This document shows, piece by piece, positions 1 through 7,679 of a stretch of 9,623 bases of DNA (position 1 is the stretch's first letter; each line of letters begins with the position of its first letter). The position numbers and the translations under genes are program-made. Under the pieces are notes generated by a model, which saw nothing but the letters and a program-made list of their open reading frames with translations, was not told the DNA's origin and searched no databases. Origin of the DNA: Odoribacter sp036657595 (GTDB lineage Bacteria; Bacteroidota; Bacteroidia; Bacteroidales; Marinifilaceae); NCBI GenBank assembly GCA_036657595.1, contig JAVXFZ010000092.1, positions 1 through 9,623 on the forward strand, read 5' to 3'.

Positions 1-34
1 CTCTTTTTAATGAAATTTTATTTATATGCTAAAA

Positions 35-1516
35 TTAGTCTGCATATTCGAAGGTATACACATCATAATCAATAACATCTTTTCTAAAAATATACGGTTC
101 CCCAATTTCCACCATATTTACCCGACCTTTTGCATCTGTATTATATCTATATTTTGCCATACTTTCGCCCGGATCAGCATACTTACCATTTCCGTATGTT
201 GACACTCTATCCGTATATATATATTTGTAACAAAACATATTAGCTAAACGTCTCTCAGGTATCTCAGGAAAAAATGCCGGTAGCTCCGGGAAATAGGTAG
301 GCCAAACGACTGAAGTATTCCCAGTAAAATGCTCTCTAAAATTATCCTTAACATTTGTGATTTTAAAATAATCCACCAACAACTTCTCCTTACCTACCGT
401 TTCATAACGAATATTCTCCAGTTTTGCAGTGGCTCCTCTTAAAAACGATGTAACAAAACCATTGGCATCTTTTTCCAATACACTTAGTTTTGTCTTAGGA
501 TCAGTTTCTCCGGTGGGACCGTCATATCTTGATGAAGATTTGAAACTACCATCACTGTCATATTCATACTGAATATAGTAAAATGTAGAATCACTTGTTA
601 TTGTCTCCAGTTTTGAAACTTTCTTTTTATCATTATAAGTGATGTTATACTGCCAGCGAGTTGTTCGTTCTTCTCCAACGTAAAAGTCATAATTCATTTT
701 TTGGATAAGTTGCTCATCATTGTAAACAAAATATATGTGATTAAATTTATGCACTGTTTCTTGCTGGGTTCGATAAGACTCGATTACCACTTTTATCGGC
801 TTATTGCCCGCCACCAAAGTAACACGAATATCTACACTGCTCTTTAAATCTTTATCATCAACTAAATCAAAAGTCAAAATAGCAGGTTCTCCCAATTTCA
901 TACTCAATTCACACAAAAATTCATAATCATATACATCTACAGGGTCTCCCTCAAACACTTTGGAATCTAATACCTTCGTACGATCAAGCGTTAATTTATA
1001 CTCTTTCATCTTGTTCACTCCTGAGGACAATTTAGCTTTCAATAAAAACGTCGGACTGATCACTGATTTTTCAAGTCCCCCAAAAACTTCAATGATAGGC
1101 TTTGAAGCAGCTTTTACAGTAATATTAAAAGGTTTGTTAATCACTTTCGATTGAGCATCCACAATCCGTATATTGTAACTGAGGACGGTATCTCGTTCGG
1201 GTAACAAAATCTCATATTCCAATAGAAATTTCGTTTGTCCTTTGTATTTCTCGCTCAAATCAGAGAGAACCGAATGATCGTTGGCATTGAGAATTTCCAA
1301 TACTTCCAATCCTCCCGGAGTTGTAACATTCATAGACAAAGTGTATCTATCAATTGTATCTAAACAAACAACCACATCTTGACTTTGCGACATATCAATT
1401 CCGGGATCAGGAAAAGTCGGATCATCATCACAAGCGGTTAAACAAACAACAATTAGAAGCAAAAGAGTGGGCAAAACCTGCCGAAAAAGCTTTGTAAATT
1501 TTTCTAATTTTTTCAT
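35..1516 (-). CDS. Surface lipoprotein with two Ig-like modules and a YD/DUF4595-like repetitive C-terminus
   Basis: A 493-residue protein of unknown function, probably a ligand-binding outer-membrane lipoprotein. The N-terminus has a basic start, a hydrophobic stretch at about 15-28 and a lipobox LTAC with Cys29. Three Asp follow the Cys, which resembles the acidic export signal of Bacteroidota surface lipoproteins. Residues about 54-135 and 151-236 look like two similar beta-sandwich modules: each has alternating hydrophobic strands and ends in a D-x(n)-I-x-V type last strand before a Lys-Pro linker (KP at 139-140 and 239-240). From about 258 the protein turns into aromatic-rich beta hairpins with recurring Y-x-Y/N-D/G-x-x-V units (near 265, 294, 318, 350 and 458), as in DUF4595 or RHS/YD-type lipoproteins. 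No catalytic motif is visible. It is the last gene in the window, 53 bp after the previous stop, and probably belongs to the same transcript. The lipoprotein call is firm; the domain-family names are inference from pattern only. Confidence 0.85.
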   Translation of the reverse strand: MKKLEKFTKLFRQVLPTLLLLIVVCLTACDDDPTFPDPGIDMSQSQDVVVCLDTIDRYTLSMNVTTPGGLEVLEILNANDHSVLSDLSEKYKGQTKFLLEYEILLPERDTVLSYNIRIVDAQSKVINKPFNITVKAASKPIIEVFGGLEKSVISPTFLLKAKLSSGVNKMKEYKLTLDRTKVLDSKVFEGDPVDVYDYEFLCELSMKLGEPAILTFDLVDDKDLKSSVDIRVTLVAGNKPIKVVIESYRTQQETVHKFNHIYFVYNDEQLIQKMNYDFYVGEERTTRWQYNITYNDKKKVSKLETITSDSTFYYIQYEYDSDGSFKSSSRYDGPTGETDPKTKLSVLEKDANGFVTSFLRGATAKLENIRYETVGKEKLLVDYFKITNVKDNFREHFTGNTSVVWPTYFPELPAFFPEIPERRLANMFCYKYIYTDRVSTYGNGKYADPGESMAKYRYNTDAKGRVNMVEIGEPYIFRKDVIDYDVYTFEYAD

Positions 1517-1569
1517 AATTCCATTTTTTAAAGGTTATTAAAGTTTATAAATCGTAGTATTCATTTTTT

Positions 1570-2577
1570 TTAATGATAAAACTCTTTTAATACAGGCTTT
1601 GTTTCAGTAAAATCTATTCCATAAGATTTTAAAAGATTCAAAACCATCTGCATCCGTTTTTTGAAAATTTCAGCTCCAAGATAATAAGTTCTGATATTTT
1701 GCTCTGTCTCACAAAAAATCACATTTAAGAAATTTCTAAAATCCCTTTCCTTAGAGGGGAAAGCCAATTGATCGTTAGAATAGATCTTCAATCTATTTAG
1801 AAAATCATTGCTTGTTGTCTGAGAGGGGGAATTTTTTGTTATTGCCATCCCCTTGCCTATATACCAATTCACATTATATCTTCCCTTTTCAATAGGAGAA
1901 GGATCTTCTGTCCTTGCGATAGTTGCCAATTTTTCACGATGAAGCCCTTCTGTCAAAGCGTAGAACTCCTCCGGTATTTCTTTGTACAAATCATTATAAT
2001 TATAGAGCCACGAGATGAAACAATACAACTTCACATTTCGTAAACTCGCAATCTGTTCAGGATCCAACACACCAAAAACCGATCTATCGAAAGCAAACAG
2101 ATAACTATATTTTCCTCCGATGGCAGACCAAGATCCCACCTCTTGATTGTCCGGCTCTCTCAAAATAACATCCGGGGCAAGAACGTCTCCAATAATCTCT
2201 TTTGCAATCAAAATTTTACGAGGGAAACAACGTTTGTTAAACTCCTCATTGTCGAAATAAGAGAAGACCATCCGATCAAACTGTTCCAAAGCAAAAGCTA
2301 CATCCTCTGCGGGTTGATGAACAATTTCTATGTTATCCCAGTTTCCCCAAGTACCCTTAGCATACAGACCAAATTTAAAATCAAGCGTATCACTAAATTG
2401 GGTTAAAAGATAGATGCCCAAATCCTCCTTTATACTCTTCACCAAAGGATGATTCATATCCAACAATCCAAGCAAACGATCTTCTTCAAAAGGCGTATGG
2501 GTCAAATCATCTTCGCGATTACATCCGTGCAATGAAAAAACAATCACGAATAATAAGAAAAAAATGTAATTTTTCAT
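1570..2577 (-). CDS. Peptidase_Mx1-like lipoprotein lacking the zinc-binding motif (probable pseudo-peptidase)
   Basis: A 335-residue lipoprotein: hydrophobic segment at 4-16, a slightly atypical lipobox LHGC with Cys19, then NREDD, whose acidic residues fit surface export. The body follows the layout I recall for putative zinc-binding metallopeptidases (PF15890) encoded beside SusC/SusD pairs: an N-terminal region, a P-x-E-D-V helix (about 89-108), an E-F-x-K-x-x-P-x-K strand lead-in (112-121), a long helix where HEFxHxLH is expected, a conserved-looking Glu-Phe (204-205), and a C-terminal helix ending in G-I-D-F (320-323). At the expected metal site the sequence is YCFISWLY (185-192), so both His and the catalytic Glu are absent; the later EDFAE-type motif reads ERDFRNF (277-283). 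The frame is intact, so this is not a decayed gene. It starts 11 bp after the SusD stop and is almost certainly co-transcribed. Likely role: binding of ligand beside SusCD. The family assignment is from memory of the consensus and needs a profile search. Confidence 0.8.
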   Translation of the reverse strand: MKNYIFFLLFVIVFSLHGCNREDDLTHTPFEEDRLLGLLDMNHPLVKSIKEDLGIYLLTQFSDTLDFKFGLYAKGTWGNWDNIEIVHQPAEDVAFALEQFDRMVFSYFDNEEFNKRCFPRKILIAKEIIGDVLAPDVILREPDNQEVGSWSAIGGKYSYLFAFDRSVFGVLDPEQIASLRNVKLYCFISWLYNYNDLYKEIPEEFYALTEGLHREKLATIARTEDPSPIEKGRYNVNWYIGKGMAITKNSPSQTTSNDFLNRLKIYSNDQLAFPSKERDFRNFLNVIFCETEQNIRTYYLGAEIFKKRMQMVLNLLKSYGIDFTETKPVLKEFYH

Positions 2578-2588
2578 AAATACGATCT

Positions 2589-3983
2589 TTATATAGGTAA
2601 CTTATCTCGACGTTCATTATTTTTAATGAGAGGATTTTTCTCACGCTCTTCCAATGGAATAGGAAGGGTATAATTTAAATCATTGGGGGGAAGAGTATAT
2701 GTACTCGTTCCACTATTTCCCCCTTCAATGTCAGTTTGAGTGTACTCGTGCTTAATATAAGGTCTAACTTTCATCCGTCGCAAATCAAACCAACGATGGT
2801 GTTCTTCAAAACACAATTCCTTTCTGCGCTCAGTTAACGTAAATTCCAACAAATTAGTCGTGGGAACAATTTGTTCCACTTTAGAGGCATTCAAAAAGCG
2901 ATAATTGAGTAAATTAACCATATCCGTTCTGGCTGATTGATGTTGTCCCAACATAGAATATGCTTCCGCTCGATTGAGATAAGCCTCTGATACACGCATT
3001 GAGTAAGTCCCCATTTTTGTAAACGAATGTTCCTGCTTTACACTAATATATGTTCTCCACGTAGTTGAGTATTTAAAAAAACTCTCCTTTCGAGCATCTC
3101 CAGCAAGATATAACGCCACTAATTCAGGATTCACCTGCCATCCTTTTTCAAAAATAACAAGATCAAAATAAGGCAATTTACAAGCAGTATAGATCACCTC
3201 TTCTTTGTCCTCAGTAATCAACGGACTCTGCGAAACGACACGTGATAATTGCTTCCTCTTCATCACTTCCGAAGCATAATCAATGGCTAATTGCCACCTG
3301 CAAGTATACAAGTACACCCTCGACAACAATAAATCACAAACAGTTTCACTCGGATGCCATTTACTTTTAACCATTCCGCTCTCTTTTATCAAACGTTTTG
3401 CCTCCAAAAGATCTTTTTCGATCTGCTCATAACACTTTTTTACAGAGGCTCTATGATACACCTGTTCTACTGTTGTGCCTGTGCGTAAAGGCACGCCAAG
3501 ATCTTTCGATGCCGTTTCTTGATTATAAGGTACGCTATAAAGATTTACCAGATTAAAATAACAATAAGCACGAACAAAATGCGCTTCTCCTTTTACAAAC
3601 TGTTTTTCTTGAACACTTCCCTGACCATCATCTATCAATTCCAATACATAGTTCGCAATCGCTATATCTTCATAACATTCTCCCCACGCCCTATTAACCG
3701 CTACTCCCTCGTTATTTTCATCCAATTCTATTTCAGCCTTCCAAGTATACACCGTTTTGAAAGAAGATCTGCGTTCCTCAGCTACATTAGGATTTTCGAC
3801 AATATTATCCGTCATAAAATCCACCGATGACTCTATTGGAAACTTTCGACTAAATTCCTCCAACAAAACAGCCGAATAATGACCCACATTTTCAGGTATT
3901 AACTTATCTTTGTCAATCTCATCCAAAAAATTGCTACATCCACCACTTAAAAAAGCCAGTGATATTAAGAATATTTTTTTCAT
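2589..3983 (-). CDS. SusD/RagB family nutrient-binding outer-membrane lipoprotein
   Basis: The lipoprotein partner of the SusC receptor; it sits on the outer face of the outer membrane and acts as a lid that captures ligand over the barrel. The signal peptide ends in the lipobox SGGC with Cys16, followed by SNFLDE, a very common start of mature SusD proteins. Family marks are clear: the helix R-A-Y-x-Y-F-N-L-V-x-L-Y-x-V-P-Y (138-153), the D-L-G-V-P-L segment (161-166), the TPR-like helix with L-N-R-A-E-A-Y (336-342), the E-R-R-K-E-L-C-F-E-E-H-x-R-W-F-D-L-R-R signature (385-403), and the C-terminal L-P-I-P-x-x-E-R-E-K-N-P (440-451). At 464 residues it is on the short side of the family. It begins 3 bp after the SusC stop, so translation is probably coupled. 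The sequence does not show whether the ligand is a glycan, a peptide or something else. Confidence 0.95.
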   Translation of the reverse strand: MKKIFLISLAFLSGGCSNFLDEIDKDKLIPENVGHYSAVLLEEFSRKFPIESSVDFMTDNIVENPNVAEERRSSFKTVYTWKAEIELDENNEGVAVNRAWGECYEDIAIANYVLELIDDGQGSVQEKQFVKGEAHFVRAYCYFNLVNLYSVPYNQETASKDLGVPLRTGTTVEQVYHRASVKKCYEQIEKDLLEAKRLIKESGMVKSKWHPSETVCDLLLSRVYLYTCRWQLAIDYASEVMKRKQLSRVVSQSPLITEDKEEVIYTACKLPYFDLVIFEKGWQVNPELVALYLAGDARKESFFKYSTTWRTYISVKQEHSFTKMGTYSMRVSEAYLNRAEAYSMLGQHQSARTDMVNLLNYRFLNASKVEQIVPTTNLLEFTLTERRKELCFEEHHRWFDLRRMKVRPYIKHEYTQTDIEGGNSGTSTYTLPPNDLNYTLPIPLEEREKNPLIKNNERRDKLPI

Positions 3984-3986
3984 AAT

Positions 3987-6900
3987 TTAAATTCCAAGGT
4001 TAATACTAAGACTATAAGTTGGCAAGGACGGTATTCCTATACTTTTTATTTGCTCCGGATCTTGTCCCTTTAATTTTTTATCAAAGTTTAATGTACCGAG
4101 ATTTGCTGCCTGAAAACTAACCTGCATTGAAGAACATTTGATGGCTTTTAATGCCTTTGGAGGCAACATATAAGAGAGTGTAACAGACTGAAAACGTATA
4201 TGACTGGCATTAACAACCCGCTCGTCGCTCATATCATACATATACCAACCGGTTTTTCCTGATGGTACCACTTCCTTATATTTTAAATGGACATTCGAAA
4301 TCGTGTTTATTTTTAGTCCCTCTGCGCTTAAAGCAGGAATATTTGTATGCCCTTCATCTCCCGGTTTCCTCCAACGATTCACAAACTCAGAACTCATATT
4401 TTCGTAAGGCATTGGCATATTCTGAGAACCATTATAAAGAGGCAGCATACGTGTGTGGTGTCCTAATTTGTACGAGAAATTGGCTCTCACTGTAAAATCT
4501 TTCACTTTAACCTCTGTGCTAAATCCACCATAAACTTTAGGTGTACGCTGTCCGGAATATTTCAATACATCTGAAAAATATCCGAAAACAGATTCTTTTT
4601 TAGAATCTAAATTTTTAAAAGTAGGCAATCCGTCCTTGTCCAAACCGGCGAATTGATATGAATAAAATGCGTCTACCGGAAAACCCGTTAAGTAAATACT
4701 GCCATTCAAATAATCAGCAGCTCTCAATGTCCTACCGTCCAATTCGTATCCAGCTAATATCTTCTCTTTTAAGTGAGTAAGATTACCGGAAATGCTCCAT
4801 CCGAAATCTTTCTTTTTAATCAACACCCCCCGCAACGACAACTCATAGCTATAATCTTTTTTCTTTCCGCCATTGTATTGCTGACTTCCTTTACCGTTGA
4901 CCAAAGAGACAGGACGATTCAACAACAAATCTTTACTGTTAGAATAAGAAAAATCAAAAGCTCCGCTCAAACGCCCATTCCATAAGGAGTAATTTAAGCC
5001 TAAATTTAGCGTTGAGGTCACCTCCCACGTTAAACCGGAATTAGGTAGACTGGATAAATTTGCCAGATCTTCTTTGTAGTCAGGATCAAATTGATAATTT
5101 GTTATCACCATATAGGGAGTCCCTACCGGAGGATTCCCTCTAAAACCATAAGAGGCACGCATAGCTAACTCTTCAAGCACATTCTTACTAATGAAACTTT
5201 CCTCGTGAATATTCCATCGTCCGGAAACAGACCAAGCCGGACGAAACTTATACCTTTCGTATTGACCAAATTGATTTGAACCGTCACTCCGCATATTAAA
5301 ATTGAAAATATAACGATTATCAAATGAATAATTAAAAATCATAAACATTGAAACGGTATTGGAAGTTCTGTCTATAATAGTCGGATAAATATCTCTTCCT
5401 GCGTCGCCAACAAGCCAATTCACCGTATGGGTATAATCAAAATCAATCATTTGATAATCGCTCGGATCTATTGTAAAACGTGGTATTTTAATAAAACTAC
5501 GTCCCTGCTCGTGATTATATCCCGGAGCTTCCCAACCGTTAGATCCTTCATAGTTAATAGAGTTTACTTCTCCTCCTAAATTGAGATTAAAAACGTGCTT
5601 TTGTATAACTTTAGAAAAATTCAATTGAGCCTGCCCCATAAAAGAACTTTGGTCCGTTACACCACCGGAATACAATCCACCAAAAGGAACCATCGCATTA
5701 GAATTAACCAATTCATCAATCTTATCTTCAAAAGTATCATAGGTCCTCAGTCCGGCAATCATAAAGGTCTGATCCGTTATCCACTCTTCTGATTGGTTTG
5801 TGGTGTTACGATAAGATAAAGAACTCCTTAATTTAATTCCTCTAACTATATCCCACGATAATTGTGCGTTGAGATTATAGTCTTTATTTTTAATCATTCT
5901 TGAAGAATTATCCATCTCATTGAGAATGTTATAACGAGCTGATTGAATATAACCTCCTGAATTATTTAATTTTTTATCAATATAAAATAGAGAGCCGTCA
6001 TCATTTCTACACGCCACAGCACGACTATTATAAAATGCTTCGTCAAATACATTTATGGAAGAATGGTTATAATCACTTTTTTGGACAGATCCACTGATCC
6101 CAACAGATAAAAGAACCTTAGAACTAAGATTCATATCCAAATTACATCTTGAAGTGATCCGATTTAAGCCTACCCCCTTTTCATTTCCTTGATCATAATT
6201 ATATCCAATAGAGTAATAATAACGCATTTTGTCACTACCTCCTGAAAAATTAAAACTATGATTTGTAGTAAGAGTGGGACGATACAGTTCGTCAAACCAA
6301 TCTGTATTCATCGTTTCAGCATCAGCCACTCGATGTTGAAACTCATCATAAGTAATTTTTCCCAAATTATAATCATTTAATGCTCCTTCAAAACCCAAAT
6401 AAGAAAATATCTCCCGTGGATATGGTAAATTCCTTTCCATAATTTCTCTTGAAACATCTACGCGCTCCTTGGAATTCATTAAATTAAAATCGCTATAATA
6501 AGGTCTGTTCACAAAACTTACACTACCGGAATAAGCAACTCGATTGGTCCCCGACTTCCCTCTTTTAGTGGTGACAACAATTACTCCATTGGCAGCTCTT
6601 GTTCCATAAATGGCGGTTGCCGAAGCATCCTTTAGAATATTAATACTTTCAATATCCTGAGGATTAATACCTGTTAAAGCATTACCAATCACATTCACCT
6701 GATCAAAACTATTGATCTCTTCCGGAGTCAAAGGAACAGGATCCTCATATATCACACCATCCACCACCCACAATGGAGAACGCGAACCCGTAAAAGTTCC
6801 TCCCGAACGCACTTTGATTTTAGCAGCAGCCCCCGGCGTACTACTGAGATTCGTCACCAACAAACCGGCTACTTTTCCTTCCAACATCTCATCCACTGTC

Positions 6901-7625
6901 AGGGCACCAATTTTATCCAAATCATCCGCTTTAATCGTTTCTATAGAACTTGTCAGCATTCTCTTGTCAACAACCCGATAACCGGTCACAACAACGTCAT
7001 TCAGCACCCTACTATCTTCCTCCAAAACAACCGTGATTGGCTTGCCGATAAATTTTATCTCTTTCGATTTCATTCCGACAAAAGAAAAAACTAATACGGA
7101 AGATGATACGCCCAATGGCTGAGACATCGTAAATTCTCCATTGACATTCGTCGAAGTACCCAACCTAATCCCTTTCAAAAGGACAGAAACACCCGGAATA
7201 GGATTTCCATTCACATCGAGAACTTTTCCGCTGATCACATTCTTCTTGATACTTTCCTGCTTATTATTTCCCGGTGACACCACGATTATATTACCTTCAA
7301 AAATATACGAGTAACCTTTCTTGCTTAGCAATTGATCCAGTACCAGCTTTATTTCAGTATCTTTCACTTTTATCGTTACACTTTCTTTTAATCGAATTTG
7401 ATCGGTATTAAAAACAAAAGAGTAACCCGTTTGTTGTTGTATGGCAGCAAACACCTCCTCCAATGAAACATCGGTCATTTCCAGTGACACCTTCTGTAAA
7501 AAATTATTTTCTAATCCCAAAACCGATAAATTAAATAATAATAAAAGACAGACACACAGATTCATCCCCTTCCATACTTTAGATCTCTTTTGCCTGTTCA
7601 GGCTGATAATTAATAAATTTGCCAT
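3987..7625 (-). CDS. SusC/RagA family TonB-dependent receptor with N-terminal STN signalling domain
   Basis: An outer-membrane active transporter of 1212 residues. Order of parts: a long basic n-region and a hydrophobic signal segment (21-37); an STN (secretin/TonB short N-terminal) domain at about 45-117; a carboxypeptidase-regulatory-like beta sandwich at about 131-203 (I-S-G-K-V-x-D, G-x-P-I-P-G-V-S-V, N-G-E-F); the L-N-D-V-V-V-T-G-Y segment (208-216); a plug at about 217-357 with the family marks V-R-S-G-G (272-276), W-V-V-D-G (286-290), I-L-K-D-A-S-A-T-A-I-Y-G-T-R-A-A-N-G-V-I (329-349) and T-T-K-R-G-K (352-357); then a beta barrel to the end. The STN domain marks it as a signalling receptor that should talk to the FecR protein encoded just upstream. 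The length suits a SusC with an added STN. The first Met was kept because the basic residues before the hydrophobic core fit a signal peptide; Met21 (7563-7565) is a possible alternative but leaves almost no n-region. Substrate unknown. Confidence 0.96.
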   Translation of the reverse strand: MANLLIISLNRQKRSKVWKGMNLCVCLLLLFNLSVLGLENNFLQKVSLEMTDVSLEEVFAAIQQQTGYSFVFNTDQIRLKESVTIKVKDTEIKLVLDQLLSKKGYSYIFEGNIIVVSPGNNKQESIKKNVISGKVLDVNGNPIPGVSVLLKGIRLGTSTNVNGEFTMSQPLGVSSSVLVFSFVGMKSKEIKFIGKPITVVLEEDSRVLNDVVVTGYRVVDKRMLTSSIETIKADDLDKIGALTVDEMLEGKVAGLLVTNLSSTPGAAAKIKVRSGGTFTGSRSPLWVVDGVIYEDPVPLTPEEINSFDQVNVIGNALTGINPQDIESINILKDASATAIYGTRAANGVIVVTTKRGKSGTNRVAYSGSVSFVNRPYYSDFNLMNSKERVDVSREIMERNLPYPREIFSYLGFEGALNDYNLGKITYDEFQHRVADAETMNTDWFDELYRPTLTTNHSFNFSGGSDKMRYYYSIGYNYDQGNEKGVGLNRITSRCNLDMNLSSKVLLSVGISGSVQKSDYNHSSINVFDEAFYNSRAVACRNDDGSLFYIDKKLNNSGGYIQSARYNILNEMDNSSRMIKNKDYNLNAQLSWDIVRGIKLRSSLSYRNTTNQSEEWITDQTFMIAGLRTYDTFEDKIDELVNSNAMVPFGGLYSGGVTDQSSFMGQAQLNFSKVIQKHVFNLNLGGEVNSINYEGSNGWEAPGYNHEQGRSFIKIPRFTIDPSDYQMIDFDYTHTVNWLVGDAGRDIYPTIIDRTSNTVSMFMIFNYSFDNRYIFNFNMRSDGSNQFGQYERYKFRPAWSVSGRWNIHEESFISKNVLEELAMRASYGFRGNPPVGTPYMVITNYQFDPDYKEDLANLSSLPNSGLTWEVTSTLNLGLNYSLWNGRLSGAFDFSYSNSKDLLLNRPVSLVNGKGSQQYNGGKKKDYSYELSLRGVLIKKKDFGWSISGNLTHLKEKILAGYELDGRTLRAADYLNGSIYLTGFPVDAFYSYQFAGLDKDGLPTFKNLDSKKESVFGYFSDVLKYSGQRTPKVYGGFSTEVKVKDFTVRANFSYKLGHHTRMLPLYNGSQNMPMPYENMSSEFVNRWRKPGDEGHTNIPALSAEGLKINTISNVHLKYKEVVPSGKTGWYMYDMSDERVVNASHIRFQSVTLSYMLPPKALKAIKCSSMQVSFQAANLGTLNFDKKLKGQDPEQIKSIGIPSLPTYSLSINLGI

Positions 7626-7679
7626 AGATTTGTATTTGTTAAAATAGTTTTATGTTAATTCATTTAGAAATCAGATATC
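7626..7679 (-). promoter_or_regulatory. FecR-SusC intergenic gap, candidate site for a sigma-responsive promoter
   Basis: This AT-rich 54-bp gap is the only non-coding DNA directly before the receptor gene, so a promoter answering to the neighbouring ECF sigma factor would be expected here or in the 3' end of fecR. I see no convincing TAnnTTTG or paired -35/-10 motif and no strong Shine-Dalgarno sequence, as is usual in this phylum. The call rests on position only. Confidence 0.25.

Noticed and set aside
1517..1569. T/A runs in the 53-bp gap between the last two genes as a terminator or attenuator.
   Set aside because: No GC-rich stem precedes the runs on either strand, so a Rho-independent terminator is not supported.
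1570..2577. The idea that the peptidase-like gene is a pseudogene.
   Set aside because: The frame is intact from signal peptide to a natural C-terminus with no frameshift or internal stop; only the metal-site residues are missing.
3519..3830. A plus-strand open frame of about 100 codons opposite the SusD gene.
   Set aside because: It lies wholly antisense to a well-supported SusD gene and its translation is low-complexity, rich in Ile, Tyr and Phe, with no recognisable domain.
6712..6981. A plus-strand open frame of about 90 codons opposite the SusC plug region.
   Set aside because: It is antisense to the strongly conserved plug-domain coding sequence and has no domain or start signal of its own.
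7441..7647. A plus-strand open frame spanning the start of the SusC gene.
   Set aside because: It overlaps the signal peptide and STN coding region and the short gap antisense; no family likeness was seen.
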